A stretch of 64,000 nucleotides of DNA, from NCBI RefSeq assembly GCF_019880585.1, contig NZ_JAINVV010000008.1, positions 124,001-188,000 on the forward strand. Reading direction: 5' to 3'. Source of the DNA: Sphingomonas colocasiae (GTDB taxonomy: Bacteria; Pseudomonadota; Alphaproteobacteria; Sphingomonadales; Sphingomonadaceae). The position numbers were made by a program, and so were the translations under genes. Numbering within the stretch: position 1 is the stretch's first letter; the number at the start of each line of letters is the position of its first letter. Below are positions 8,257 through 15,457 of this stretch, piece by piece. Under the pieces are notes generated by a model. It searched no databases, was not told where the DNA came from, and saw only the letters and a list, made by a program, of their open reading frames with translations.

Positions 8257-9018
8257 TCAGACGACGCCCATGATCCGGCTCAGTTCGACGACATGATCGC
8301 CGAACGCTGGAAGGTCGCGGGTGGTGGAGGGATCGCGCGGACGCGGCAGATCGATGCGGATATCGGCGATCAGCCGGCCGGGGCGTTCGGAGAGAACAAG
8401 CACGCGATCGGACAGCAGCACCGCTTCCGAAATGCTGTGGGTGATCAGCACCACGGTCTTGCGATCGCGCTGCCACAGTCGCAGCAGTTCGATATTGAGC
8501 CGGTCGCGGGTCAGCGCGTCGAGCGCGCCGAACGGCTCGTCCATCAGCAGCACGCGCGGATTCTGCATCAGCGCCTGGCCGATGGCGACGCGGTGCTTCA
8601 TGCCGCCCGACAGTTCGTGCGGGAACTTGTCCTCGAAACCCTTCAGGTTGAGCAGTTCGATCATCGCCGCGACATCGGCCGCCGCGGCGGCCGCCTTGCC
8701 GTGCCGGATCTCAAGCGCGAGCGTCAGGTTGCGCGTCACCGTCAGCCAGGGCAGCAGGTTGGAGGTCTGGAAGACGACCCCGACATCGTCGCGCGGCGCG
8801 GTCACCGCCTCGCCGAACAGCGTCGCCGTGCCGCTGTCATGCCCGTGCAGGCCGGCCAGGATGCGCAGCAACGTGCTCTTGCCGCAGCCCGAAGGCCCGA
8901 TGATCGAGACGAACTCGCAATCGCCGATGCCGAGATCGACATCCTCCAGCGCCTTGGTGCCGCCGGCGCCGCCATAATATTTGGTCAGTCCGTCGACCCG
9001 GATCGCCATCTCGGTCAT
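8257..9018 (-). CDS. ABC transporter ATP-binding protein (nitrate/sulfonate/taurine type)
   Basis: 253 aa. Walker A GPSGCGKST, Q-loop VFQTSNLLPW, signature LSGGMKHR, Walker B VLLMDEPFGALD and switch His in LITHSISEA are all present. The type is that of SsuB/TauB/NrtD partners. The start at 9018 overlaps the permease stop codon (ATGA), so translation is probably coupled; MAIR at 9009 is an alternative start. It works with the permease at 9015-9773 and the lipoprotein at 10332-11309 to make a complete importer. Confidence 0.93.
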   Translation of the reverse strand: MTEMAIRVDGLTKYYGGAGGTKALEDVDLGIGDCEFVSIIGPSGCGKSTLLRILAGLHGHDSGTATLFGEAVTAPRDDVGVVFQTSNLLPWLTVTRNLTLALEIRHGKAAAAAADVAAMIELLNLKGFEDKFPHELSGGMKHRVAIGQALMQNPRVLLMDEPFGALDALTRDRLNIELLRLWQRDRKTVVLITHSISEAVLLSDRVLVLSERPGRLIADIRIDLPRPRDPSTTRDLPAFGDHVVELSRIMGVV

Positions 9019-9773
9019 ATCGCCCGCCACCAGATGAATTTGGACACCAGCTCGACGATGTAGAACATCGCGAGCGAAAGCAGCGTCACCGCCAGCAGCG
9101 CGGCGAAGGTGAGCGCGGTCTGCGACGATCCGGTCGCGAGCAGGATGACGTTGCCCAGGCCATTGTTCGATCCGACGAACTCGCCGACGATCGCGCCGAT
9201 CACCGCGAGCGGCATCGCCACCTTGCAGCCGTCCATGAAGTTGGGCATCGCGGCGGGCACCTGAAGCCTGCGGAACATCGTCCAGCGGCCGGCGCCCAAT
9301 GCGCGGAAATGCTCCTCCAGATTGGCGGGCACGCCCGCCAGCCCACCCAGCGTCGCGATCACGATCGGGAAGAAGGCGAAGAGGAACGCCATCACCAGCT
9401 TCGATCCGAAGCCATAGCCCAGCCACACCACCATCAGCGGCGCGAGGCCGATCTTGGGGATGCTCTGCAGCGCGATCACCATCGGATAGAGCGTCGATCG
9501 CGCGATCGGCACGACATGGATCAGCGCGGCCAGCGCGACGCCGAGCACCGCCGCCGCGACGAAGCCGCTGAGCACTTCGCCCAAGGTCACCAGCCCGTGT
9601 TCGAGCAGCAATCCGCGCGCATCCCAGAAGGCCACGCCGATATCGCTGAGCGACGGCAGCAGATAGGCCTTCACGCCGAACCAGCGGACGCTGAATTCCC
9701 AGATCAGCGCCAGCGCCACGAAAAAGGCGCCGGCGATCAGCGGATTGGACCGCTTCTCCCCCTGCACGGCCAT
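9015..9773 (-). CDS. ABC transporter permease (SsuC/TauC-like)
   Basis: 252 aa, with about six hydrophobic segments and the binding-protein-dependent transport signature EHFRALGAGRWTMFRRLQVPAAMP, whose conserved EAA---G loop docks on the ATPase. The start MAVQGEKRSNPL lies two bases after the stop codon of the VOC gene; longer frames upstream are shadows. The family usually imports nitrate, alkanesulfonates, taurine, thiamine precursors or aromatic acids. The enzymes around it point to an aromatic or sulfonated organic acid. Confidence 0.92.
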   Translation of the reverse strand: MAVQGEKRSNPLIAGAFFVALALIWEFSVRWFGVKAYLLPSLSDIGVAFWDARGLLLEHGLVTLGEVLSGFVAAAVLGVALAALIHVVPIARSTLYPMVIALQSIPKIGLAPLMVVWLGYGFGSKLVMAFLFAFFPIVIATLGGLAGVPANLEEHFRALGAGRWTMFRRLQVPAAMPNFMDGCKVAMPLAVIGAIVGEFVGSNNGLGNVILLATGSSQTALTFAALLAVTLLSLAMFYIVELVSKFIWWRAI

Positions 9774-9775
9774 GA

Positions 9776-10321
9776 TCAGTCGTCCTTGCGCGGTTTCAGG
9801 ATCTTCGCGATCCGTTCGGGCGGCGGCACCAGGAAATGGTCGAGCGCCCAGCGATCGAAGGTCGCCATCTCCGCGCCGTCCCACACCTGCGGCTCATGCG
9901 GCGGAAAGTCCGGGCCGACCTGGATCATGTCCGAATAGAATTCGACATTGTTGCCGTCGGGATCACGGAAGACGAGGAAGCTGTTGCCGCCCGGGCCATG
10001 CTTGCCGATGCCGCGATCGATCGGCACGCCGCGCTCGACGAGCATCGCGGCGATCGCCTCGACCTCGTCGATGCTTTCGACATGATAGGAGAAATGCTCG
10101 ACCGGGGACCGGCCGGGCTCGTGCCGCGCGACCTCGTCCGGGCTCATCTGCAACAGCGCCAGATCATGATGATCCTGGCCGCTGCGCAGGAAGACCATGC
10201 GATCGTCGATCCAGTCGGACACATCGAGGCCGACGATATCCCGGTAGAAGGCGAGCGAGGCCTGGACATCGCGGACCTTGAGCACGAGATGGCCGAGCTT
10301 GGTGGGCCTGGGGCGATACAT
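9776..10321 (-). CDS. VOC-superfamily protein, probable single-domain extradiol dioxygenase
   Basis: 181 aa. It has the two beta-alpha-beta-beta-beta modules of the vicinal oxygen chelate fold. The three expected metal ligands are in place: H11 (LGHLVLKV), H76 (VEHFSYHV) and E127 (NNVEFYSD), matching the two-His-one-carboxylate Fe(II) triad of type I extradiol dioxygenases. The C-terminal 45 residues extend past the fold. The neighbouring FAH-family hydrolases and alpha/beta hydrolase would fit ring cleavage followed by hydrolysis. Without the usual N-terminal duplicate domain, a glyoxalase-like or isomerase role remains possible. Confidence 0.78.
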   Translation of the reverse strand: MYRPRPTKLGHLVLKVRDVQASLAFYRDIVGLDVSDWIDDRMVFLRSGQDHHDLALLQMSPDEVARHEPGRSPVEHFSYHVESIDEVEAIAAMLVERGVPIDRGIGKHGPGGNSFLVFRDPDGNNVEFYSDMIQVGPDFPPHEPQVWDGAEMATFDRWALDHFLVPPPERIAKILKPRKDD

Positions 10322-10331
10322 CGGCCGCGCC

Positions 10332-11309
10332 CTATTGCGCGCCGGCGAACACGTCGCCGGGCGCGAGATCGGCCTTCAACGGATAGGCCTGTTTCAGAAA
10401 GTCGAGCGTGCTGGCAACGCGCGCGGGGTCGAAGCGGCCCGCGCCGTCCTTCATCAGCGCCGTGGTCTCCAGCATCTGCTGTCTGGTGATCTCCGGCTCC
10501 AGCATCGGGAAGCGCTTCACCATCATGCCGACGACCTCGTCGGGATTGGCGGCGGAATAGGCATAGCCGCGATAGGTGGCGTCGAGGAACTTCTTCACCG
10601 TCGCCGCGCGTTCGGCCAGCATCGCCTCGGTGGAGAGGATGCCGCTGCCATAGATGTCGAGCCCGAAGGCCGAATAGGGCAGCCAGCCAAGCGTTACCCC
10701 GGCTTCCTTCGCGCGCTTGCGGAACAGCGGCAGGCTGTTGCCTTCCCAGCATTCGCCCGCGTCGATCTTGCCTTCGACCAGAGAGGTGACGACCAGTGCC
10801 GGATCGAGCTGGAGCAGCTTCACCTTCGTCTTGTCGACGCCGTTGCGTTCCAGCCAGGCGGGCACCAGCGCCTGCATCGGCGAGCTTTGCCCGCCGCCCA
10901 CGGTGAGCCCCGCCAGATCGGCGGGTTTCGCGATGTCGTGGCGCTCCTTGATGTAGCAGAGGCCGGCGGGCCAGCGCGTGTTGATCGTGCCGACCATCTT
11001 GGTCTTGCCGCCATTGTTGCGGTTGAGCACCACCGAGATCGGATCGCCATAGCCGAATTCGAACATGCCCTGGTCGAGCTCGTTCGCGGTCCGGATGCCG
11101 CCGAAGCCGCGCACGACGTTCACGTCGAGGCCGGCCTCCGCATAATAGCCCTTGTCGATCGCCGCGATCACGCCGCTCATGCTGCCCTGGGGCAGCCACG
11201 ACATGTTGAAGGTCACCTTCTCCTTGTCGGTGCCGCCGCCATCGCCACATCCGGTCAAAGCAAGCGCGAGCGCCGCAGCGGCCGCGCCGATCATCCTCTT
11301 GCCGATCAT
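10332..11309 (-). CDS. ABC transporter substrate-binding lipoprotein (NMT1/SsuA-like)
   Basis: 325 aa. A lipoprotein signal peptide ends in the lipobox LTGC (Cys near residue 21), followed by a Gly/Asp linker and an NMT1/THI5-like periplasmic-binding domain (VTFNMSWLPQGSMSGVIAA, GYYAEAGLDV). Its ATG overlaps the stop codon of the upstream FAH-family gene (ATGA at 11309-11306), so the two are translationally coupled. It is the solute receptor of the importer encoded downstream. Substrate unknown. Confidence 0.92.
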   Translation of the reverse strand: MIGKRMIGAAAAALALALTGCGDGGGTDKEKVTFNMSWLPQGSMSGVIAAIDKGYYAEAGLDVNVVRGFGGIRTANELDQGMFEFGYGDPISVVLNRNNGGKTKMVGTINTRWPAGLCYIKERHDIAKPADLAGLTVGGGQSSPMQALVPAWLERNGVDKTKVKLLQLDPALVVTSLVEGKIDAGECWEGNSLPLFRKRAKEAGVTLGWLPYSAFGLDIYGSGILSTEAMLAERAATVKKFLDATYRGYAYSAANPDEVVGMMVKRFPMLEPEITRQQMLETTALMKDGAGRFDPARVASTLDFLKQAYPLKADLAPGDVFAGAQ

Positions 11310-12232
11310 ACAATCACCTCCGCGCGAACCGGATTGGCGAGCGTGCCGACGCCATCGATCGTCGCCACCATCTCGTCGCCATGCTTCAGAAAAATGCCGC
11401 GCCCCATGCCAACGCCGGCGGGCGTGCCCGTCGCGATCACGTCGCCGGGTTTCAGCGCCAGCAGGGTCGAGAGATAGGCGATCTGCTCGTAGGCGTTGAA
11501 GATCATGTCGCCCGAATTGCCGTCCTGCATCATCTCGCCATTGACGCTGAGCCTGAGGCGAAGATCGTGCGGATCGCCCAGGCAATCGCGCGGCACGAAC
11601 CACGGGCCCATCGGGGTGAAGCTGTCGAAGCTCTTGCCGCGGAACCAGTCGTGCGAGAACGGAAAGTCGCTGCGCCGCGTCAGGTCGCGCGCCGAAACAT
11701 CGTTGACGATCACATAGCCGGCGATGTGGTCATGCGCCCGATCGACCGGGATGCGCCGCCCGCCACGGCCGATGACGACGCCCAGCTCGACTTCCCAGTC
11801 GACCCGTGCGCTTTCGGGCGGCAGCAATACCGTCTCGCCGGGTCCGATGACGCTGTCGGCGGTCTTGAGGAAGATATAGGGCTGGCTGTCCGACTTGGCG
11901 GCGAGCTTCGTCGCCATCTCATCGGCATGCTCGATATAGTTGGAGGCCGCGCCGAACACGCGGTGCGGCATGAAGGGCGCCAGCGGCGTGGCGGCGATCG
12001 GGGTGAGGGCCAGGCCCCGCGCGCGATCGGCCAGAGCCGCCAGTTCGGCGCCGATCGCATCCCAGTCGCGGATCAGCGCGTCGACCGAACCGATCCGCGC
12101 CGCCAACGCCTCACCGACCGTGAGCCGGCCCGCGATCTCGGCAAGATCGTAGAGCGCCTCGTCGAGCACGAGCGCGGATCGCGTGCCCTCCTGCGCCATA
12201 TAACGCGCAAGCCCGAACCAGGGTGCCGTCAT
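11306..12232 (-). CDS. Fumarylacetoacetate hydrolase (FAH) family protein, long form
   Basis: 308 aa from the ATG at 12232, chosen because GGAG lies six bases before it; the frame stays open to about 12301. The C-terminal FAH domain shows FGAASNYIEHADEM, the metal-binding acidic cluster DWEVELGVVIGR, GYVIVNDVSARD and TGTPAGVGMG. Relatives hydrolyse acylpyruvates or isomerise/decarboxylate ring-cleavage products such as homoprotocatechuate intermediates. The N-terminal region of about 90 residues is typical of the longer members. The start is 217 bases from the preceding FAH gene, a gap holding the inverted repeat at 12388-12420. Confidence 0.87.
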   Translation of the reverse strand: MTAPWFGLARYMAQEGTRSALVLDEALYDLAEIAGRLTVGEALAARIGSVDALIRDWDAIGAELAALADRARGLALTPIAATPLAPFMPHRVFGAASNYIEHADEMATKLAAKSDSQPYIFLKTADSVIGPGETVLLPPESARVDWEVELGVVIGRGGRRIPVDRAHDHIAGYVIVNDVSARDLTRRSDFPFSHDWFRGKSFDSFTPMGPWFVPRDCLGDPHDLRLRLSVNGEMMQDGNSGDMIFNAYEQIAYLSTLLALKPGDVIATGTPAGVGMGRGIFLKHGDEMVATIDGVGTLANPVRAEVIV

Positions 12233-12387
12233 TGCCATCTCCAAAAACTGCGCCGGCGCCCATTGGCGGATCGCTTCGGCGGACCATCGTCTCTGGATCA
12301 ATAAAAGGCATAACGAACGACATTCATAATATCACTTTGGAATATCTCCTCCCTATTTTCCTATAGGCGCGCGGCGCTCAGAGTCCG

Positions 12388-12420
12388 TTTGGGAAATGTG
12401 CGGAAGAGCACATTTCCAAA
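12388..12420. promoter_or_regulatory. Strong intercistronic inverted repeat between the two FAH genes
   Basis: GGAAATGTGC and GCACATTTCC form a perfect 10-bp stem around a six-base loop, extended by TTTG/CAAA with one bulged G. It starts 29 bases after the 12450 stop codon. No T-run follows, so it is more likely an mRNA stabilising/processing hairpin or an operator for an internal promoter in the AT-rich stretch 12304-12360 than a classic terminator. The rest of 12233-12449 holds no gene. Confidence 0.5.
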
Positions 12421-12449
12421 GCCGCACCGGCGCATTTCAAAACAGGCGC

Positions 12450-13124
12450 TCAGATGATCTCGACATCGAGCGGCGGCAGCCCGTCGATCCGCGCCTCCAG
12501 CCGCTCACCGCGCACCACCGGGCCGACGCCGGCGGGCGTGCCGGTGAAGATCAGATCGCCCGGCATCAGACGAAGATAGCGCGACAGCGCCGCGACGATC
12601 TCCGCCACTGGCCAGATCATGTCGGCCAGCCGCCCCTGCTGCCGCAACGCGCCGTCGACGGTGAGCGTGATCGCGGCATCGTCGAGCCCGGCCGCATCGG
12701 CGGCGGGCAGAATCGGCCCGACCGGCGCGGCGCCGTCGAAGCTCTTGCCCATATCCCAGGGTCGGCGCTTGTCCTTGGCAGCGCCCTGAAGATCACGGCG
12801 CGTCATATCGAGCCCCACCGCGTAGCCGAAGACATGGCGGATCGCATCGTCCGCCGCGATATCGGCGCCGCCCAGGCCGAGCGCCACAACCAGCTCGACC
12901 TCATGGTGGAGATCCTCGGTCAACGGCGGATAAGGCAGGCGTCCGGGTGTGGCGGGCAGGCAGCTTGCCGGCTTGATGAAGAAGAAGGGCGGTTCGGGAA
13001 CCGCGTCGCCCATCTCCTTCGCATGTTCGGCATAGTTGCGGCCGACGCAGAAGATCCGGCCCACGGGAAAGCGACCGCCCCCGACGATCGGCAGCGTCGG
13101 CGGCACTTGCGGTTCGACGATCAT
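12450..13124 (-). CDS. Fumarylacetoacetate hydrolase family protein, short form (fumarylpyruvate/acylpyruvate hydrolase-like)
   Basis: 224 aa, the length of fumarylpyruvate hydrolases such as NagK. It has the entry motif IFCVGRNYAEHAKEMG, metal cluster HHEVELVVAL, GYAVGLDMTRRDLQ and FTGTPAGVGPV. Such enzymes split acylpyruvates made by ring cleavage of gentisate-type compounds into pyruvate and a carboxylic acid. It follows the TauE-type exporter by 10 bases in the same operon. The precise substrate is not determinable, but two different FAH enzymes in one operon suggest successive steps. Confidence 0.88.
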   Translation of the reverse strand: MIVEPQVPPTLPIVGGGRFPVGRIFCVGRNYAEHAKEMGDAVPEPPFFFIKPASCLPATPGRLPYPPLTEDLHHEVELVVALGLGGADIAADDAIRHVFGYAVGLDMTRRDLQGAAKDKRRPWDMGKSFDGAAPVGPILPAADAAGLDDAAITLTVDGALRQQGRLADMIWPVAEIVAALSRYLRLMPGDLIFTGTPAGVGPVVRGERLEARIDGLPPLDVEII

Positions 13125-13134
13125 GAAAACTCCT

Positions 13135-13956
13135 TCAGCTCGTGATCACGCGCCACGCCATGCGTATCGCGACGATCAGCAGGAAAATTCCGAACGCGAC
13201 GCCCAGTTGCCGCTTCGACAGGCGATGCGCGAGCGCCGCGCCCCAGGGCGCCGAGATCCAGGTCATCGGCGCGATCAGCAGGAAGCCGATCACATTGACA
13301 TAGCCGAGGCTGGCCATCGGCAGGCGCGGATCGCCCCAGCCGCCCAATATATAGCCGATCGTGCCGGGAATGCTGATCAGCAGCCCAAACAGCGCGGCGG
13401 TGCCGACGGCGCGGTGGATCGGATAATTCATCAGGGTCAGGATCGGCACGCTCAGGGTGCCGCCGCCAATCCCCATCATCGACGAGGTCGTGCCGACCGC
13501 GAACGGCAGCGGCTGCGCGGCCAGCCCATGCGGCACGCCATCCGCCAACGTGACATGATCGAGCGGCAGCAGCATCTTGGCGGCGACGATGAAGGCAACC
13601 ACCGCGAACACGCCCGACAGCACGATGCTGTGCACATGCGATGCGATCAGCGTGCCCGCGATCGCGCCCAGGAAGATCGCGACGCCCCAGCGGCGGACGA
13701 GATCGCCATCGACCGCACCCTTCGCGCGATGCGCGCGCGACGAGGAGATCGAGGTCGGGATGATCGTCGCCAGCGAGGTCGCGACCGCGACCTGCATGCG
13801 GATTGCCGGATCGACGCCGAGAAAACCCAATGCCAGATCGAGGATCGGCACCACGACGATCCCCCCGCCCACGCCGAGCATGCCGGCGATCACGCCACCG
13901 GCAAGCCCCGTCGCCAGCATCGCGGCGGCAAGCGCCAGAGCCTGCGATATATCCAT
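13135..13956 (-). CDS. TauE/SafE family sulfite/organic anion exporter
   Basis: 273 aa, with about eight hydrophobic segments in two related halves; each half carries the family glycine motif (GGVIAGMLGVGGGIVVVPIL near residue 20 and MGIGGGTLSVPIL near 163). The family includes exporters of sulfite and sulfoacetate and some organic acid permeases. It is the first gene of the long minus-strand operon, 233 bases from the divergent nadX-like gene. Presence beside an SsuABC-type importer raises the possibility of a sulfonated substrate, not proven here. Confidence 0.87.
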   Translation of the reverse strand: MDISQALALAAAMLATGLAGGVIAGMLGVGGGIVVVPILDLALGFLGVDPAIRMQVAVATSLATIIPTSISSSRAHRAKGAVDGDLVRRWGVAIFLGAIAGTLIASHVHSIVLSGVFAVVAFIVAAKMLLPLDHVTLADGVPHGLAAQPLPFAVGTTSSMMGIGGGTLSVPILTLMNYPIHRAVGTAALFGLLISIPGTIGYILGGWGDPRLPMASLGYVNVIGFLLIAPMTWISAPWGAALAHRLSKRQLGVAFGIFLLIVAIRMAWRVITS

Positions 13957-14070
13957 CGATCTTTCCCCGATCCTGAAGCGGACGATCGGAGATGATCGCC
14001 CGTCATCGCCGCGCTAGCGCCGTTTGGCGCACGATAAACCTATAAAAACCACCCGCCCATATTCGCTTTC

Positions 14071-14101
14071 GGAATAATGATGGCTGCACCATTATTATTC
14101 C
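14071..14101. promoter_or_regulatory. Operator-like palindrome in the divergent promoter 13957-14188
   Basis: GGAATAATGATGG and CCATTATTATTCC are 13-base arms with one mismatch and a five-base spacer, centred at 14086. The 232-base divergent region contains no gene and is markedly AT-rich, so it should hold the promoters of both the ten-gene minus operon and the nadX/VOC/kynU operon. The palindrome size fits a dimeric regulator; the LysR protein at 16728-17693 is a nearby candidate. Confidence 0.6.
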
Positions 14102-14188
14102 AGACCCATATAATAAGCCGACCGATTTCTATATTTCAGTGATAGATCGATCCCCTATGCTCGCCGCCTGATCAGCGGAAGGCCAATC

Positions 14189-14995
14189 ATGACTCACAGC
14201 GTCGGCATCGCCGGCTTCGGTACAATCGGCGCGGTCGTCGCCGCGCGCCTCGTGCACGACCTGCCCGGGCTCGCGCTCGCGGCGCTCAGTTCGGGACGAC
14301 GCGAAACCGCCGAGGCGAGGATGGCGTCGCTGGGCATCGCCGTCCCGCTGGTCGGGCCATCCGAACTCGCCGAACGCTGCGACATCATCGTCGAATGCGC
14401 GCCGACCGCCGCCTTCGCGGCGATCGCGGAACCGGCGCTGGCGGCGGGCCGCACGCTCGTCACCGTCAGCGGCGCCGCGATCCTCCAGCATCCCGACATC
14501 GTCGACCATGCCCGCCGGGGCGGTGGACAGATCATCCTGGCGACCGGCGCGCTGCTGGGCTTCGACGCGGTGCGCGCGGCGGCGGAAGGCACCATCCATT
14601 CGGTGCGCATGGTCACGCGCAAGCCGCCGCGCTCGCTGCGCACCGCCAAATATGTGGTCGAGAACCGGATCGACCTCGACGCGCTGACCGAGCCGCTGCT
14701 GCTGTTTCGCGGCAGCGCGCGCGAAGGCGCGCTCGCCTTTCCCTCCAACGTCAATGTCGCGGCGGCGCTCGGCCTGGCGGGCATCGGTCCCGATCGTACC
14801 GAACTCGAGATCTGGGCCGATCCCAGCAAGGTCCGCAACTGCCATCGCATCGATGTGGACTCGGACAGCGCCAGGCTGGGCCTGGAGATCGAGAATATCC
14901 CGACCGACGAAAATCCCGGCACCGGCCGGATCACCGCGCTCAGCATGATCGCGGCGCTGCGCGGCCTGAGCGCCCCGCTGCGCGTGGGCAGCTAG
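14189..14995 (+). CDS. Aspartate dehydrogenase-like oxidoreductase (NadX/DUF108 family), second copy
   Basis: 268 aa. N-terminal Rossmann motif GIAGFGTIGAVVAARL, then the family signatures TRKPPRSLR (about residue 148) and FPSNVNVAAALGLAG (about 186), which form the substrate pocket of aspartate dehydrogenases. GGAAGG precedes the ATG by seven bases. It opens an operon with a VOC protein (16 bases later) and kynureninase. L-Aspartate dehydrogenase yields iminoaspartate, but in this catabolic setting an amino- or imino-acid intermediate is also possible. It is clearly diverged from the copy at 659-1426. Confidence 0.78.
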   Translation: MTHSVGIAGFGTIGAVVAARLVHDLPGLALAALSSGRRETAEARMASLGIAVPLVGPSELAERCDIIVECAPTAAFAAIAEPALAAGRTLVTVSGAAILQHPDIVDHARRGGGQIILATGALLGFDAVRAAAEGTIHSVRMVTRKPPRSLRTAKYVVENRIDLDALTEPLLLFRGSAREGALAFPSNVNVAAALGLAGIGPDRTELEIWADPSKVRNCHRIDVDSDSARLGLEIENIPTDENPGTGRITALSMIAALRGLSAPLRVGS

Positions 14996-15011
14996 AAAGG
15001 AAAACTCAAGA

Positions 15012-15452
15012 ATGACGGTTCACCTCAAGCATGTCGCGATCGCATCGGCCGACCCCGACAACGCCTCCAAATTCTTCGTCGAGGTGCTCGGCTGGACGAT
15101 CGCCGGCCGCATCGATAGCCGCAACGCGCGCGGCTATTACGTCACCGACGGCACGATCAACATCGCATTGCTCAACTTCAAGAACCGTCCCGCCGCCGGC
15201 ATGGAGTTCGACGAGGGCTATACCGGCCTCCATCATCTCGGCTTCCAGTGCGAGGATATCGAGGAGATCGTCGACCGGTTCGAGAACTCCGGCTTTGCCC
15301 CGCGCCACGACGTCAATATAGCGCAGGGGCTCGGCATGAACCCGGCCAAGGACAATGCCGAATACAAGATGACCGGTCCCGAGGGGGTGATGATGGACGT
15401 TTCCGAACGCGGCTGGGTGGGCACCGCCACCTTCAAGCCCAGGCCGGCCTGA
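15012..15452 (+). CDS. VOC-superfamily protein (glyoxalase/bleomycin-resistance/dioxygenase fold)
   Basis: 146 aa, with paired VOC modules. H7 (LKHVAI) and H75 (GLHHLGF) sit where metal ligands are expected. The usual third ligand, a Glu in a GxxxE context, appears as Asp in EGVMMDVSERGW (D129). This hints at a non-standard metal site or a non-dioxygenase reaction. It lies between the nadX-like gene and kynureninase, five bases before the latter, with AAGGA upstream of its ATG. Function unknown; a role on a kynurenine-pathway compound is inferred only from context. Confidence 0.65.
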   Translation: MTVHLKHVAIASADPDNASKFFVEVLGWTIAGRIDSRNARGYYVTDGTINIALLNFKNRPAAGMEFDEGYTGLHHLGFQCEDIEEIVDRFENSGFAPRHDVNIAQGLGMNPAKDNAEYKMTGPEGVMMDVSERGWVGTATFKPRPA

Positions 15453-15457
15453 CCGGC

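Noticed and set aside
12304-12330. A nine-codon frame (MNVVRYAFY) upstream of the long FAH gene as a leader peptide.
   Set aside because: The ribosome-binding-like sequence is too far away and the peptide has no regulatory codon pattern.
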